Positions 1 to 7,617 of a stretch of 29,971 nt of DNA are shown here, one piece after another. The position numbers and the translations under genes were made by a program. Positions within the stretch are counted from its first letter, which is position 1; the number at the start of each line of letters is the position of its first letter. The stretch is taken from contig JBFIJN010000041.1 of assembly GCA_041600735.1 (NCBI GenBank), positions 1-29,971 of the forward strand, given 5' to 3'. Under the pieces are notes generated by a model that searched no databases, had not been told where the DNA came from, and saw nothing but the letters and a program-made list of their open reading frames with translations. The DNA comes from Paraliomyxa sp041600735. Lineage in GTDB: Bacteria > Myxococcota_A > Polyangia > Nannocystales > Nannocystaceae.

Positions 1-59
1 GGCGAGGCCTCTGGGTGCGCGATGCGAAATCGACACGGGCACCACGAAGAGCGGCGGCC

Positions 60-65
60 TATACT
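60..65 (+). promoter_or_regulatory. Candidate -10 box (TATACT)
   Basis: TATACT lies ten bases before the ATG at 76 in an otherwise very GC-rich stretch, and no Shine-Dalgarno sequence intervenes. If it is a -10 element, transcription would begin within a few bases of the ATG, which favours the start at 76 over the one at 22. No convincing -35 is seen. Confidence 0.4.
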
Positions 66-75
66 CCCCCCGTCT

Positions 76-330
76 ATGCTCGCCTTTCTCGTCGGGTCTG
101 CCGTTGCCGGTGGCACATATCTGTACGCCAAGAACAAGAAGACCAGCACGGGGCGGTCCGTGGTGGCTGCCGCGGCCACGGGAGCCGCATCGGGCGCCGC
201 CACCGCGTTGACTCTGGCCGTAGTGTCTGCGCTCTGGCTACCGCTGCTGATCGGCGGCGTGGTCGGCGGCGCGTTCTACTTGGGCAAGAAGAAGTCCCTC
301 AAGGCGCTGCCACCCTCATCGAGCGGCTGA
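76..330 (+). CDS. Small glycine-zipper membrane protein of unknown function
   Basis: An 84-residue protein if started at ATG 76; an in-frame ATG at 22 would add 18 polar residues (RNRHGHHEERR...). I prefer 76 because the shorter form opens with a hydrophobic segment (MLAFLVGSAVAGGTYLYA), followed by a short basic loop (KNKKTS). A long Ala/Gly-rich second hydrophobic stretch follows, about residues 29-69, with GxxxG-like spacing that could hold two closely packed helices, and the tail is basic (KKKSLK). The Lys-rich loops suggest a small inner-membrane protein. I do not recognise the family. It is convergent with cdsA, whose stop lies 26 bases away, so the two need not be functionally linked. 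Confidence 0.6.
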   Translation: MLAFLVGSAVAGGTYLYAKNKKTSTGRSVVAAAATGAASGAATALTLAVVSALWLPLLIGGVVGGAFYLGKKKSLKALPPSSSG

Positions 331-347
331 GCGCGCCTGAGCGCGCC
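328..347. repeat. 10-bp tandem duplication at a convergent junction
   Basis: TGAGCGCGCC occurs twice in tandem (328-337 and 338-347), beginning at the stop codon of the small membrane protein and filling most of the gap to the cdsA stop. Each unit contains the palindrome GCGCGC. Confidence 0.6.
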
Positions 348-356
348 TGCGCGTGC

Positions 357-1178
357 TCACACGACTCGCGTGACGTAGAAGTAGACCACCGGCGCCACGA
401 AGATCATGGCGTCGATGCGATCGAGCATGCCGCCGTGGCCGGGCAGCAGGTTGCTCGAGTCCTTCACACCGTGGGTGCGCTTGAGCATCGACTCGACGAG
501 ATCGCCCGCCTGCCCGCAGATGTTGGCGAGCACCCCGAGCACCACCGCGTGCCCGATCGACAGCGTGGGCGTGAGCCACATCGAGCCCAGCACCACCGTG
601 GCGATCAACGAGCCCAGCACCCCGCCGAAGGCCCCCTGCCACGTCTTCTTGGGGCTCACCGCGGCGTAGAGCTTGTGCTTGCCGAACGCGCGCCCGAACA
701 CGTAGGCCACCGTGTCCGAGAAGAACGCGATGCTCAGCGAGAGCGTGATCCAGTGCGGCATCCCCTCCTTCTTGAGCAGCGGCAGCACCGAGATCAGCAG
801 CGGCACGTAGAGCAGGCCCGACAGGCACACCGAGAAGTGGCGCCCGGCGTCGGCCAGCTGCTTGGGGCGACCGAGCGTGGCGAAGCCCACCGCGAGGGCC
901 GAGCCCGCCAGCAGCGGCGGCAGCACGAGCCCCGGCTCGAACGCCGTGGGCAGGACCACGATCGCGACCGCCAGCGCCCCGGTGACGAGCCGCAGCAGAC
1001 CCCCTCGGTCGTCCGCGGTCACGGGCAGGGCCATGCGCAGATACTCGTCGAGGGCGATCCAGCCCACGATGGCGCAGGCCACCGTGGCGGCCCACGGCGT
1101 GGGATCGAAGTAGATCACCCCGAGAACGATGGGCACCAGCACCGCAGCGGTGGCGGCCCGCTTGACGAAGTCACCCAC
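357..1178 (-). CDS. cdsA: Phosphatidate cytidylyltransferase CdsA
   Basis: CdsA makes CDP-diacylglycerol from phosphatidic acid and CTP in the inner membrane, the entry step to phosphatidylethanolamine, phosphatidylglycerol and cardiolipin. The 273-residue protein is hydrophobic with about seven or eight membrane segments. Its C-terminal part carries the full family signature: SMLKRTHGVKD, then LLPGHGGMLDRID. Earlier conserved pieces are FSDTVAYVFGRAFGKHKL and VSPKKTWQG. The start is GTG at 1178, overlapping the uppS stop by eight bases (GTGGGTGA), so translation is probably coupled to uppS. The uppS-cdsA order is the standard one, but the dxr and rseP genes that often follow are absent because a convergent gene begins 26 bases after the stop. 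Confidence 0.95.
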   Translation of the reverse strand: MGDFVKRAATAAVLVPIVLGVIYFDPTPWAATVACAIVGWIALDEYLRMALPVTADDRGGLLRLVTGALAVAIVVLPTAFEPGLVLPPLLAGSALAVGFATLGRPKQLADAGRHFSVCLSGLLYVPLLISVLPLLKKEGMPHWITLSLSIAFFSDTVAYVFGRAFGKHKLYAAVSPKKTWQGAFGGVLGSLIATVVLGSMWLTPTLSIGHAVVLGVLANICGQAGDLVESMLKRTHGVKDSSNLLPGHGGMLDRIDAMIFVAPVVYFYVTRVV

Positions 1179-1974
1179 GGCTGGTCGCGGCCGACGTCCC
1201 TTCCTCGTCCGTGTTCACGGGGAGCGAGGCGACCGTCGATACCTGGTCGGAGGTGAGGCCAAAGCGGCGCTCGCGGCCAGCGAAGTCGCGTAGCGCGTCT
1301 TCGAGATCCGGGCGCCCAAACTCGGGCCACAGCTTCTCGGTGAAGTAGAGCTCGGCGTACGCGATCTCCCACAAGAAGAAGTTGGAGATGCGGTGCTCAC
1401 CGCTGGTGCGGATCAGCAGGTCCATCGGCGGAAGCAGCTTGGAGGACTCGAGGTACGAGCCGAACACCTCGGGATCGATGCTGGCGGGATCGAGCTGCCC
1501 GGCGACCGCGGCACTGCACATCGCGGCCGCAGCCTTGGCGATCATCTCGCGCCCGCCGTAGCTGAGCGCGAGGCACAGCACCATGTCCTCGTTGTTCGCC
1601 GAGGCCGCCATGAGCTCGCACAGTGGCGTACGCACGTAGGGCGGCAGCCGGTCGGTGTCGCCGACGGTGGTCAGGCGGATGCCATTGTCGAGGATCTCGC
1701 CGCGCTCCTGGATGAGGTAGCGGCGCAGCAGCTGCATGAGGTGGAAGACCTCTTCGGGCGGCCGGTCCCAGTTCTGGCTGGAGAAGGCGAACAGCGTGAG
1801 GGCCTGAATGTCGAGCTTGCGCGCGGCTCGCACGACCGTGCGCACCGAGTCGGCTCCCTTGGCGTGGCCTTCTTCGCGGGGCAGGCCATGCTCTCGCGCC
1901 CAACGGCCGTTTCCGTCCATGATGATGCCCACGTGGCGTGGCAACGGGCCCATGATGGACGCGGCTTCGGACAT
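1171..1974 (-). CDS. uppS: Isoprenyl (undecaprenyl) diphosphate synthase
   Basis: A cis-prenyltransferase that extends farnesyl-PP with isopentenyl-PP to the C55 carrier lipid used in peptidoglycan and O-antigen synthesis; cytosolic, membrane-associated. The frame is open to 2160, but the homologous part begins just after the ATG at 1974 (MSEAASIMGPLPRHVGIIMDGNGRW), giving 267 residues, normal for the family. Catalytic Asp20 sits in the MDGNGRW motif, followed by FAFSSQNWDRP (family: FSxENWxRP) and DLLIRTSGEHRISNFFLW near the C-terminus. The usual RTGGE is RTSGE here, a common variant. A GTG seven codons upstream is an alternative start; no clear Shine-Dalgarno is seen at either. First gene of the uppS-cdsA pair. 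Confidence 0.95.
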   Translation of the reverse strand: MSEAASIMGPLPRHVGIIMDGNGRWAREHGLPREEGHAKGADSVRTVVRAARKLDIQALTLFAFSSQNWDRPPEEVFHLMQLLRRYLIQERGEILDNGIRLTTVGDTDRLPPYVRTPLCELMAASANNEDMVLCLALSYGGREMIAKAAAAMCSAAVAGQLDPASIDPEVFGSYLESSKLLPPMDLLIRTSGEHRISNFFLWEIAYAELYFTEKLWPEFGRPDLEDALRDFAGRERRFGLTSDQVSTVASLPVNTDEEGTSAATSRG

Positions 1975-2324
1975 GCTGGTGAGGCGGGATACCACGGCAC
2001 CCGACCCCGGAAAAGCCCCGGCCGGGCCGATGGCCGTGGGTGGGCCTCGAACGGGCGCCCATCGACCGCGAGCGGCCTCTAGCGAGGCGTGCTGCCCACA
2101 ACAGAATATTGGCGGCAATAGCCCCCGCGGGCCCTCGGTTGGGCCGCCCACGCCGCGCAATCAGGGTCGCTTGCCGCGCTTCTTGGCCCTGGCCTAACCT
2201 GCGGACCACGCCTGCGGTGGGTGCTTGCCCATCGACGACACGCGGCCTCGGCCCCACGCGATCTCCCCGGTTGCGTCGCCTCACCATCCACCCCCAGGGG
2301 GAACCGCCAGGAGGGAACAGCAGC
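1975..2324. other. 350-bp divergent intergenic region between uppS and the ybjN-like gene
   Basis: No gene is supported here. It must hold the promoters of uppS (minus) and the ybjN-like/pspA pair (plus). The only AT-rich island, near 2100-2120, contains the inverted repeat TATTG-gcgg-CAATA (2107-2120), a possible operator. A Shine-Dalgarno sequence, AGGAGGG, occupies 2309-2315, nine bases before the ATG at 2325, and is among the best in the window. I found no -24/-12 sigma-54 promoter, although pspA in proteobacteria is often sigma-54 dependent. Confidence 0.5.
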
Positions 2325-2759
2325 ATGAGCAGCGTCGACGACCTCGACTCCCACTTGATCCAGACCGGCTTGCCCTACGAGCAGATCGGCCACAACACCT
2401 GGGTGCTTCAGCCCGAGAGCGCGCACGCGCCCCAGATCGCCGTGAGCGCCGACATCCCGATCGTGCTGTTCTCGGTCCCGGTGCTCGAGCTCACCAAGGA
2501 GCAGCACGACGACGTCCACCTGTTTCGGTGCCTGCTCGAGCTCAACGCCGAGCTCCTGCACTCGTCCTACTCGCTACAGGGCGACCGCGTCGTCCTCTCG
2601 GGCGCGCAGCAGCTCGAAAATCTCGACTTCAACGAGTTCCAGGCCATGATCGACGACATCTGCATGGCTCTGGACAACCACTGGGACCGGCTCGCACCGT
2701 GGGGCCTGCGCGCAAAGCAGGACTCCGCGGGCCAGACCGCTGCCGAGGGGAGCGCTTGA
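2325..2759 (+). CDS. YbjN / CesT-Tir-chaperone-like protein paired with PspA
   Basis: A 144-residue acidic soluble protein whose start is set by the AGGAGGG at 2309-2315. The pattern (an N-terminal helix, a strand with HNTWVLQ, a long strand IPIVLFSVPVLEL, a helix VHLFRCLLELNAEL, the strand pair YSLQGDRVVLSG and a C-terminal helix FNEFQAMIDDICMALDNHWDRL) resembles the YbjN / type III secretion chaperone (CesT/Tir) fold; DUF2170 (YjfI) is a related alternative. Those small proteins are often encoded beside pspA-like genes, as here: the TGA at 2757-2759 is one base from the pspA ATG. A role in binding PspA or regulating its assembly is inferred from this linkage, not from any catalytic motif. 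Confidence 0.6.
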   Translation: MSSVDDLDSHLIQTGLPYEQIGHNTWVLQPESAHAPQIAVSADIPIVLFSVPVLELTKEQHDDVHLFRCLLELNAELLHSSYSLQGDRVVLSGAQQLENLDFNEFQAMIDDICMALDNHWDRLAPWGLRAKQDSAGQTAAEGSA

Positions 2760-2760
2760 G

Positions 2761-3627
2761 ATGGGACTGTTTTCACGGCTGGGCACCCTGATCCGCTCGA
2801 ACATCAACGAGCTGATCAACAAGGCCGAGGACCCTGAGAAGATGCTCAATCAGGTCCTCGTCGACATGAAGTCGCAGCTCGTCGAGGCCAAGAAGCAGGT
2901 CGCGGTCGCGATCGCCGACGAGAAGCGCCTCAAGAAGCAATACCAGGCGGAGGCCGAGAAGGCGGCCGAGTGGGAGCGCAAGGCGATGCTGGCCATCAAG
3001 GCCGGCGACGACAACCTCGCCAAGGCCGCGCTCGCGCGCAAGACCGAGCACGACGAGGTCTCCGAGACCCTGCGCCAGCAGTGGGAGGCGCAGAAGCAAT
3101 CGGTCGAGCAGCTCAAGCTGGCGCTGCGCGGGCTCGACGGCAAGATCGAGGAGGCCAAGCGCAAGCGCAACATCCTCGTCTCGCGCCAGAAGCGGGCCGA
3201 GGCCCAGCGCACCATCAACGAGACGCTGTCCAACATCAACTCGACCTCGGCGTTCGACACCTTCGAGCGCATGTCCGATCGGGTGACGCAGCTCGAGGCC
3301 GAGGCCGAGGCCACGGCCGAGCTCGGCGAGCTGCCCGAGGCCTCGCTCGACATGCAGTTCAAGGCGCTCGAGGCGAGCACCGGGGTCGATGACCAGCTGG
3401 CCGCGCTCAAGAGCAAGATGGCGCTGCAGCTGGCCGAGAGCGAGCGCAAGGCGATCGGCGGCAAGGTGGGCGCGGGCCCCACGGGTGCAGGCGCAGGCGC
3501 AGGCGCGGGCGCGGCCTCCGGGGCGGGCGAGCCGCCCCCCGACGACGAGGAGGTCTTGGACGCGACCAAGGCCGCCGAGATCGACGCGCAGCTCGAAGAG
3601 CTCAAGCGCAAGCTCGCCGAGGGCTGA
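2761..3627 (+). CDS. pspA: PspA/IM30 family envelope-stress protein
   Basis: An ESCRT-III-related coiled-coil protein that assembles on the cytoplasmic face of the inner membrane and stabilises it under stress. The N-terminal amphipathic helix is MGLFSRLGTLIRSNINELINKAEDPEKMLNQ (shown in two parts: MGLFSRLGTLIRSNINEL, then INKAEDPEKMLNQ), exactly the family pattern. Long charged heptad helices follow to about residue 225, with typical pieces such as AEKAAEWERKAMLAIKAGDD and FDTFERMSDRVTQLEAE. Unusual is the C-terminal extension: a (GA)n linker encoded by a GCAGGC hexanucleotide run near 3487-3512, then an acidic stretch and a final helix EIDAQLEELKRKLAEG, making 288 residues against about 220-230 for E. 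coli PspA. Cyanobacterial Vipp1 also has an extra C-terminal helix. The Shine-Dalgarno GAGGGGAG is at 2745-2752. Confidence 0.93.
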   Translation: MGLFSRLGTLIRSNINELINKAEDPEKMLNQVLVDMKSQLVEAKKQVAVAIADEKRLKKQYQAEAEKAAEWERKAMLAIKAGDDNLAKAALARKTEHDEVSETLRQQWEAQKQSVEQLKLALRGLDGKIEEAKRKRNILVSRQKRAEAQRTINETLSNINSTSAFDTFERMSDRVTQLEAEAEATAELGELPEASLDMQFKALEASTGVDDQLAALKSKMALQLAESERKAIGGKVGAGPTGAGAGAGAGAASGAGEPPPDDEEVLDATKAAEIDAQLEELKRKLAEG

Positions 3628-3654
3628 CTCGGCTCGCTCCCCGCTCCGCCGCGC

Positions 3655-3672
3655 GGCCCCAGCCCCGGGGCC
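3655..3672 (+). terminator. GC-rich hairpin downstream of pspA
   Basis: GGCCCC-agcccc-GGGGCC, extendable by GCGC/GCGC with a two-base bulge, lies 28 bases after the pspA stop. No T-tract follows, so termination is only a possibility. The rest of 3628-3872 has no supported gene. Confidence 0.35.
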
Positions 3673-3872
3673 CCGCGCGCGGCCGCGCGAGCGCTGCGGT
3701 AAACGCGGGGGCCGGCGGGGCCCGGCGGCGGAGATCTCGGGTTCGCCCCACAACGGCCAATGCAGGGCCTTGCGTGCCGTTATGGCTCGGCCAGACTCTG
3801 AGTGGACCCATGCCCTGGGGCACCGGCGCCCCTGCCTTCGAGACCTCCTTCAACCCACCCGCGCCGTCTCGG

Positions 3873-3900
3873 TTGCCCGCGAGTTCAGAAGTTGTGCTAT
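3873..3900 (+). promoter_or_regulatory. Candidate infA promoter
   Basis: TTGCCC (3873-3878), a 16-base spacer and TGCTAT (3895-3900) end 13 bases before the infA ATG. The arrangement fits a housekeeping sigma factor with a very short leader; both boxes deviate from consensus. Confidence 0.35.
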
Positions 3901-3913
3901 CAGGCGCTTCCGA

Positions 3914-4132
3914 ATGAGCAGCGACGACGCAATTGAGTTCGAGGGCAAGGTCGTCGAAGTCCTCACTGGCGGGACCTTCAAGGTCAATGTTGCCCCGGGA
4001 CACGACGTCATCGCCAAGCTGGCCGGCAAGATGCGGCGCTACCGAATCCGTGTGGTGCTGGGAGACAAGGTCACCGTGGCCGTCTCGCCGTACGATCCCA
4101 CGCGTGGGCGCATCACGTACCGACCGAGGTAG
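3914..4132 (+). CDS. infA: Translation initiation factor IF-1
   Basis: A 72-residue single S1/OB-fold protein of the canonical length, which binds the 30S A site during initiation. Diagnostic pieces are IEFEGKVVEVLTGGTFKV, AKLAGKMRRYRIRVVLGDKV and SPYDPTRGRITYR; standard IF-1 reads SPYDLTKGRI at the last one. The open frame extends upstream, but only the ATG at 3914 gives this length. The setting is unusual: infA normally lies in or near a ribosomal-protein or secY cluster, whereas here it follows pspA and is nine bases upstream of a Ser/Thr kinase gene. It may be a second infA copy. Translation of the kinase could be coupled to it. Confidence 0.95.
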   Translation: MSSDDAIEFEGKVVEVLTGGTFKVNVAPGHDVIAKLAGKMRRYRIRVVLGDKVTVAVSPYDPTRGRITYRPR

Positions 4133-4141
4133 GCGCTCTCC

Positions 4142-7100
4142 ATGAGCGAGGAGGCGCGCCCGGGGGACCCGGTCTCGCCCGAGAGTCGCGCGTGGTTGCA
4201 GCGCGTGCGCGCCAACGTGAAGGCTCAGCTCTTTGGAGCGGAGCCCGCCAAGCCCAAGACCGAGCCCTCGCCCGCGCCCGCACCCGCGTCGGCCGAGTCC
4301 GCCGAGAGCCGCGACGAGCCGACCCGCATCGGTCGCTTCGTGGTGATCAAGCGGATCGGCGAGGGCGGCATGGGCTTGGTCTACGCCGCCTTCGATGACG
4401 CGCTCGATCGCAAGGTCGCCGTAAAGCTGCTTCACCCGCGCGGCTCGGGGGCGGGGAGTGACGCCCGCGCGCGGCTCGTCCGCGAGGCGCAGGCGCTGGC
4501 TCGGCTCTCGCATCCCTCGGTCATCCACGTCTACGAGGTCGACACCTGGCAAGACCAGGTCTACCTCGCGATGGAGTTCGTCGACGGCGGCACGCTCGGC
4601 CAGTGGCAGCGGCAGGAGGGCCGCGGCTGGCGAGAGGTGCTCGAGGCCTACGTGGCCGCGGGCCGTGGCCTGGCCGCCGCCCACGCCGCGGGCATCGTTC
4701 ACCGCGACTTCAAGGCGGCCAACGTGCTGGTGCGTCGCGACGGTGCGGTGCGGGTCGTCGATTTCGGGCTCGCGCGCCAAGAGCTCGAGGCCGGCTCGTC
4801 GACGGGAGGGCGCCCGGTGGAGCTCGAGAGCAGCGCACCCAACCTCTCGCTCGTCACGGGCGAGATCTCGGGAGACGCCCCGCTCACCCGCACGGGCGTC
4901 ATCATGGGCACGCCCGCCTACATGGCGCCCGAGCAGCACCTGGGTCAGCGGGCCGACGCACGCAGTGATCAGTTCTCGTACTGCGTCTCGCTGTTCGAAG
5001 CGCTCCATGGGTTTCGCCCGTTCGCGGGCGAGAATCTCCCGGCGCTGCGCCGCAACGTGCTCGCCGGGCGCATCGAGCATCCCCCGCGCTACACCGACAT
5101 CCCGCCCCGCATCTTCAAGGTGCTCCAGCGCGGACTGCAGATCGACCCGCACGATCGCTACCCGTCGATGGAGGCGCTGCTCGACGAGCTGGTCCGCGAT
5201 CCTCGGGTCGCGCTGCAGCGCTTGGTGTACCTGATGCTCGCGCTCGTGGCGGTCGGGCTCGTCGCGGGCCTGTGGTGGTCCGAGCGCGACGAGCGAGCCG
5301 CCCGGGCCGAGGGTGAGCGGCTGCGTGCGCAGCTCGACCACGCGCGGGTGCTCAACGCAGAAGAAGAGCTGCGCCGGCTGCAGTCGCGCTCGGTCTCGGA
5401 GCGCCACGACGATCTCGTGCTGGCCTACGCCCGCGACGTGCTCGAAGACGCACCCACCGTGGCGCTCGCGACCCTCAAGCACCTCTCGCCCGAGAACACC
5501 TCGTGGCTGCCCGCCGCGCGCACCATCGCCGCCGATGCGATGCAGCGCGGGGTGATCTACCGCAGCCTCGCGCCTGGCCTCGGCCGGGTGGAGCGCGTGG
5601 CGTTCGGCGACGAGGGACGCGTGCTCGCAATCGCGGGTCACGGGATGGCCTGGTGGGACACGGAGCAGCAAGAGCTGCATCGACTGCTCGATCCGCAGGT
5701 GGTCCTGCGCGACATGGCGCTCACCCCCAGCGGCCGTCGCATGGCGGCGGTCGGGCTCGACGACGCGCTCTATCTGGTGGATCTGGGTGCGCGCAACGAC
5801 GCGACCACGGCACCCCCCAGCATCCGGCGGATCCCCGGCCAAGACGGCTCGCAGCTCGCGGTGGCGCTCTCGAGCGACGGCGAGCAGATCGCCGTGGGGA
5901 CCGGCACCGGAGTCGTGCGTCTGCTCGACTGGAGCGGCCACGAGCTTCGCACGCTGCGCAACCACAAGGCCCCCATCCGTGCGCTCGACTTCTCGCACGA
6001 GGGTGAGATGTTGGCGTCGGCCAGCGAGGACGGCAGCATCCGCCAGTGGTTCATGGAGCGCGGGACCCACTGGGTGCTCGAGCACGGCCCGGGGGTGCGT
6101 TCGGTCCGCTTCGACGGCGAGGGCGAGCAGCTGTGGTCCACCTCCGAGGACGGCCAGGTGCGCCGCTGGTCGACCTCCAAGGGGAAGGCGAGGTTGGTGC
6201 GCGAGCTCCAGGGCGTGAGCCTGCTCGAGCGCACGCCCGCGGGCTCGCTGGCGTTGGCCTGCCACAGCGAGCGCGAGCTGGTTCTCCACGGCGAGGGTGA
6301 GCAGCAGCCGCTGCGAGGGCTGCCCGCGCTCGTCACCGCCATCGCGCTGTCGAGCGACGGTACCTGGGCCGCGGCCGCCACCGGCGACGAGGCGGTCCAC
6401 GTCTGGCGTCTGAGGGGCACGAGCGAAGCAGGCACCCAGCCGGACGGCTCGCGCATCACCCCCGCAGCCGGGCCCATCACCGCGCTGGCGTTCTCGCACA
6501 CGGGGGGGCTGCTCGCCGCCGCCACGCGCCAAGGAGTGGTGCAGCTGTGGTCCGAGCGCGGTGAAGAGCGGGGCACGCTCGGTCAGCACCCGCGCACGAT
6601 CCTCGACCTCGGGTTCTCGCCGCAGGGGCACGAGCTCGCCGCGCTCGATGAGGACGGCGGTATCTTCGTGTGGTCGGTCGTCGACCGCGACAAGCCGCGC
6701 CTGCAGCTGCGCCACGAGGGCTCCCGCTCGGCGGCGTGGGCCTGGTCCCCCGACGGCGAGCTCATCGCGGCCCCGCGCTGCGAGAACGCCGAGCAGTGCG
6801 AGGTGGTGCTCTATCCGCTCTCGCTCGCCAAGCCCCAGGCGCTGGCCGTGACCGATTCCCCCGCCACGGCCCTGCGCTTCTCGCCCTCGGGTGAGCAGCT
6901 GCTCTCCGATCATCCCACGGCCTCGTGGCTGTGGAACCTGGGGGAGGGTCGAGGGCGCGCGCTCGAGTGGCCCGAGGGCCTGCAGCCCGGCAAGCGACTC
7001 GCGTTCGCCTACGTCGAAGGCGGCGTGCGCATGGCCACCGCCGACATGGTGCGCGATGAAGAAGCACGGGTCGTGAGCACCACGCTGCGGGTGTGGCACA

Positions 7101-7561
7101 TCGGCCGCGACAGCGGCGACGTGCACCTGTTGTTCGAAGAGCCCGAGCTGCGCTCGTTGCTGGTCGACGCGGATGGTCGCACGCTGCTGCTGCGCACGTA
7201 CGATGACAACACGCTGCTGTGGAGGCTGGCGGGCGATCGCTTCCGCTTGTTGCCGGCGATCGGCGCGGGCTACGATCGCTTGCTCGTCTCGCCCGACACC
7301 CAGGCGCTGCTGCTGCGCCCGCGCGCCGAGCTCGGTCGTGACGCCGCTGCCCTGTGGGTCGACGTAGAGTCGGGCCAGATGCGGCGGTTCTCGCGGCGGA
7401 CCGACCCGATGTCATGGTCGCCGCGCGGTACCATCGCCGACGTGCCCAGCCGCCAGGGGCTGCGGATCTGGCGGGATCCCACCCCCGATCGCGGCCCCGA
7501 GTTCATGCGCTGGCTTCACGAGACCACCAACTTGGTCGTGGACCCGGCCACCATCCGCTGA
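4142..7561 (+). CDS. Transmembrane Ser/Thr protein kinase with WD40 propeller domain
   Basis: A 1139-residue Hanks-type kinase. Residues 1-62 are a Pro/Ala-rich linker. The kinase domain spans about 64-350: glycine loop GEGGMG 73-78, ATP-anchoring Lys95 in VAVK, catalytic HRDFKAAN with Asp189, DFG 207-209 and the MAPEQ end of the activation segment near 261. It therefore looks active. A single membrane helix follows at about 361-379 (LVYLMLALVAVGLVAGLWW), then a charged coiled coil (381-420), then from about 470 to the end a long series of WD40-type blades (for example LRNHKAPIRALDFSHEGEM with SASEDGSIRQW). With one helix the propeller would be extracytoplasmic if the kinase is cytosolic. Myxobacteria encode many kinases of this design; the target is unknown. 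Co-transcription with infA is likely. Confidence 0.92.
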   Translation: MSEEARPGDPVSPESRAWLQRVRANVKAQLFGAEPAKPKTEPSPAPAPASAESAESRDEPTRIGRFVVIKRIGEGGMGLVYAAFDDALDRKVAVKLLHPRGSGAGSDARARLVREAQALARLSHPSVIHVYEVDTWQDQVYLAMEFVDGGTLGQWQRQEGRGWREVLEAYVAAGRGLAAAHAAGIVHRDFKAANVLVRRDGAVRVVDFGLARQELEAGSSTGGRPVELESSAPNLSLVTGEISGDAPLTRTGVIMGTPAYMAPEQHLGQRADARSDQFSYCVSLFEALHGFRPFAGENLPALRRNVLAGRIEHPPRYTDIPPRIFKVLQRGLQIDPHDRYPSMEALLDELVRDPRVALQRLVYLMLALVAVGLVAGLWWSERDERAARAEGERLRAQLDHARVLNAEEELRRLQSRSVSERHDDLVLAYARDVLEDAPTVALATLKHLSPENTSWLPAARTIAADAMQRGVIYRSLAPGLGRVERVAFGDEGRVLAIAGHGMAWWDTEQQELHRLLDPQVVLRDMALTPSGRRMAAVGLDDALYLVDLGARNDATTAPPSIRRIPGQDGSQLAVALSSDGEQIAVGTGTGVVRLLDWSGHELRTLRNHKAPIRALDFSHEGEMLASASEDGSIRQWFMERGTHWVLEHGPGVRSVRFDGEGEQLWSTSEDGQVRRWSTSKGKARLVRELQGVSLLERTPAGSLALACHSERELVLHGEGEQQPLRGLPALVTAIALSSDGTWAAAATGDEAVHVWRLRGTSEAGTQPDGSRITPAAGPITALAFSHTGGLLAAATRQGVVQLWSERGEERGTLGQHPRTILDLGFSPQGHELAALDEDGGIFVWSVVDRDKPRLQLRHEGSRSAAWAWSPDGELIAAPRCENAEQCEVVLYPLSLAKPQALAVTDSPATALRFSPSGEQLLSDHPTASWLWNLGEGRGRALEWPEGLQPGKRLAFAYVEGGVRMATADMVRDEEARVVSTTLRVWHIGRDSGDVHLLFEEPELRSLLVDADGRTLLLRTYDDNTLLWRLAGDRFRLLPAIGAGYDRLLVSPDTQALLLRPRAELGRDAAALWVDVESGQMRRFSRRTDPMSWSPRGTIADVPSRQGLRIWRDPTPDRGPEFMRWLHETTNLVVDPATIR

Positions 7562-7565
7562 GCGC

Positions 7566-7598
7566 GAGCGGCGGCCTGCAACCGCAGCCGCCTCGCTC
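7566..7598 (+). terminator. Hairpin after the WD40 kinase gene
   Basis: GAGC-GGCGGC (7566-7575) pairs with GCCGCC-(tc)-GCTC (7587-7598) across an 11-base loop, starting five bases after the kinase stop. No U-tract follows, so it may be a terminator or an RNA-stability hairpin between the kinase and the next gene. Confidence 0.35.
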
Positions 7599-7617
7599 CG
7601 TCTGGGGGGTGCTCGGC

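Noticed and set aside
3602..7126. A 1174-codon open frame on the minus strand opposite the WD40 kinase
   Set aside because: It is antisense to a gene with unmistakable kinase and WD40 motifs; its translation is Arg/His/Ala-rich with no domain, as expected from a GC-rich antisense frame.
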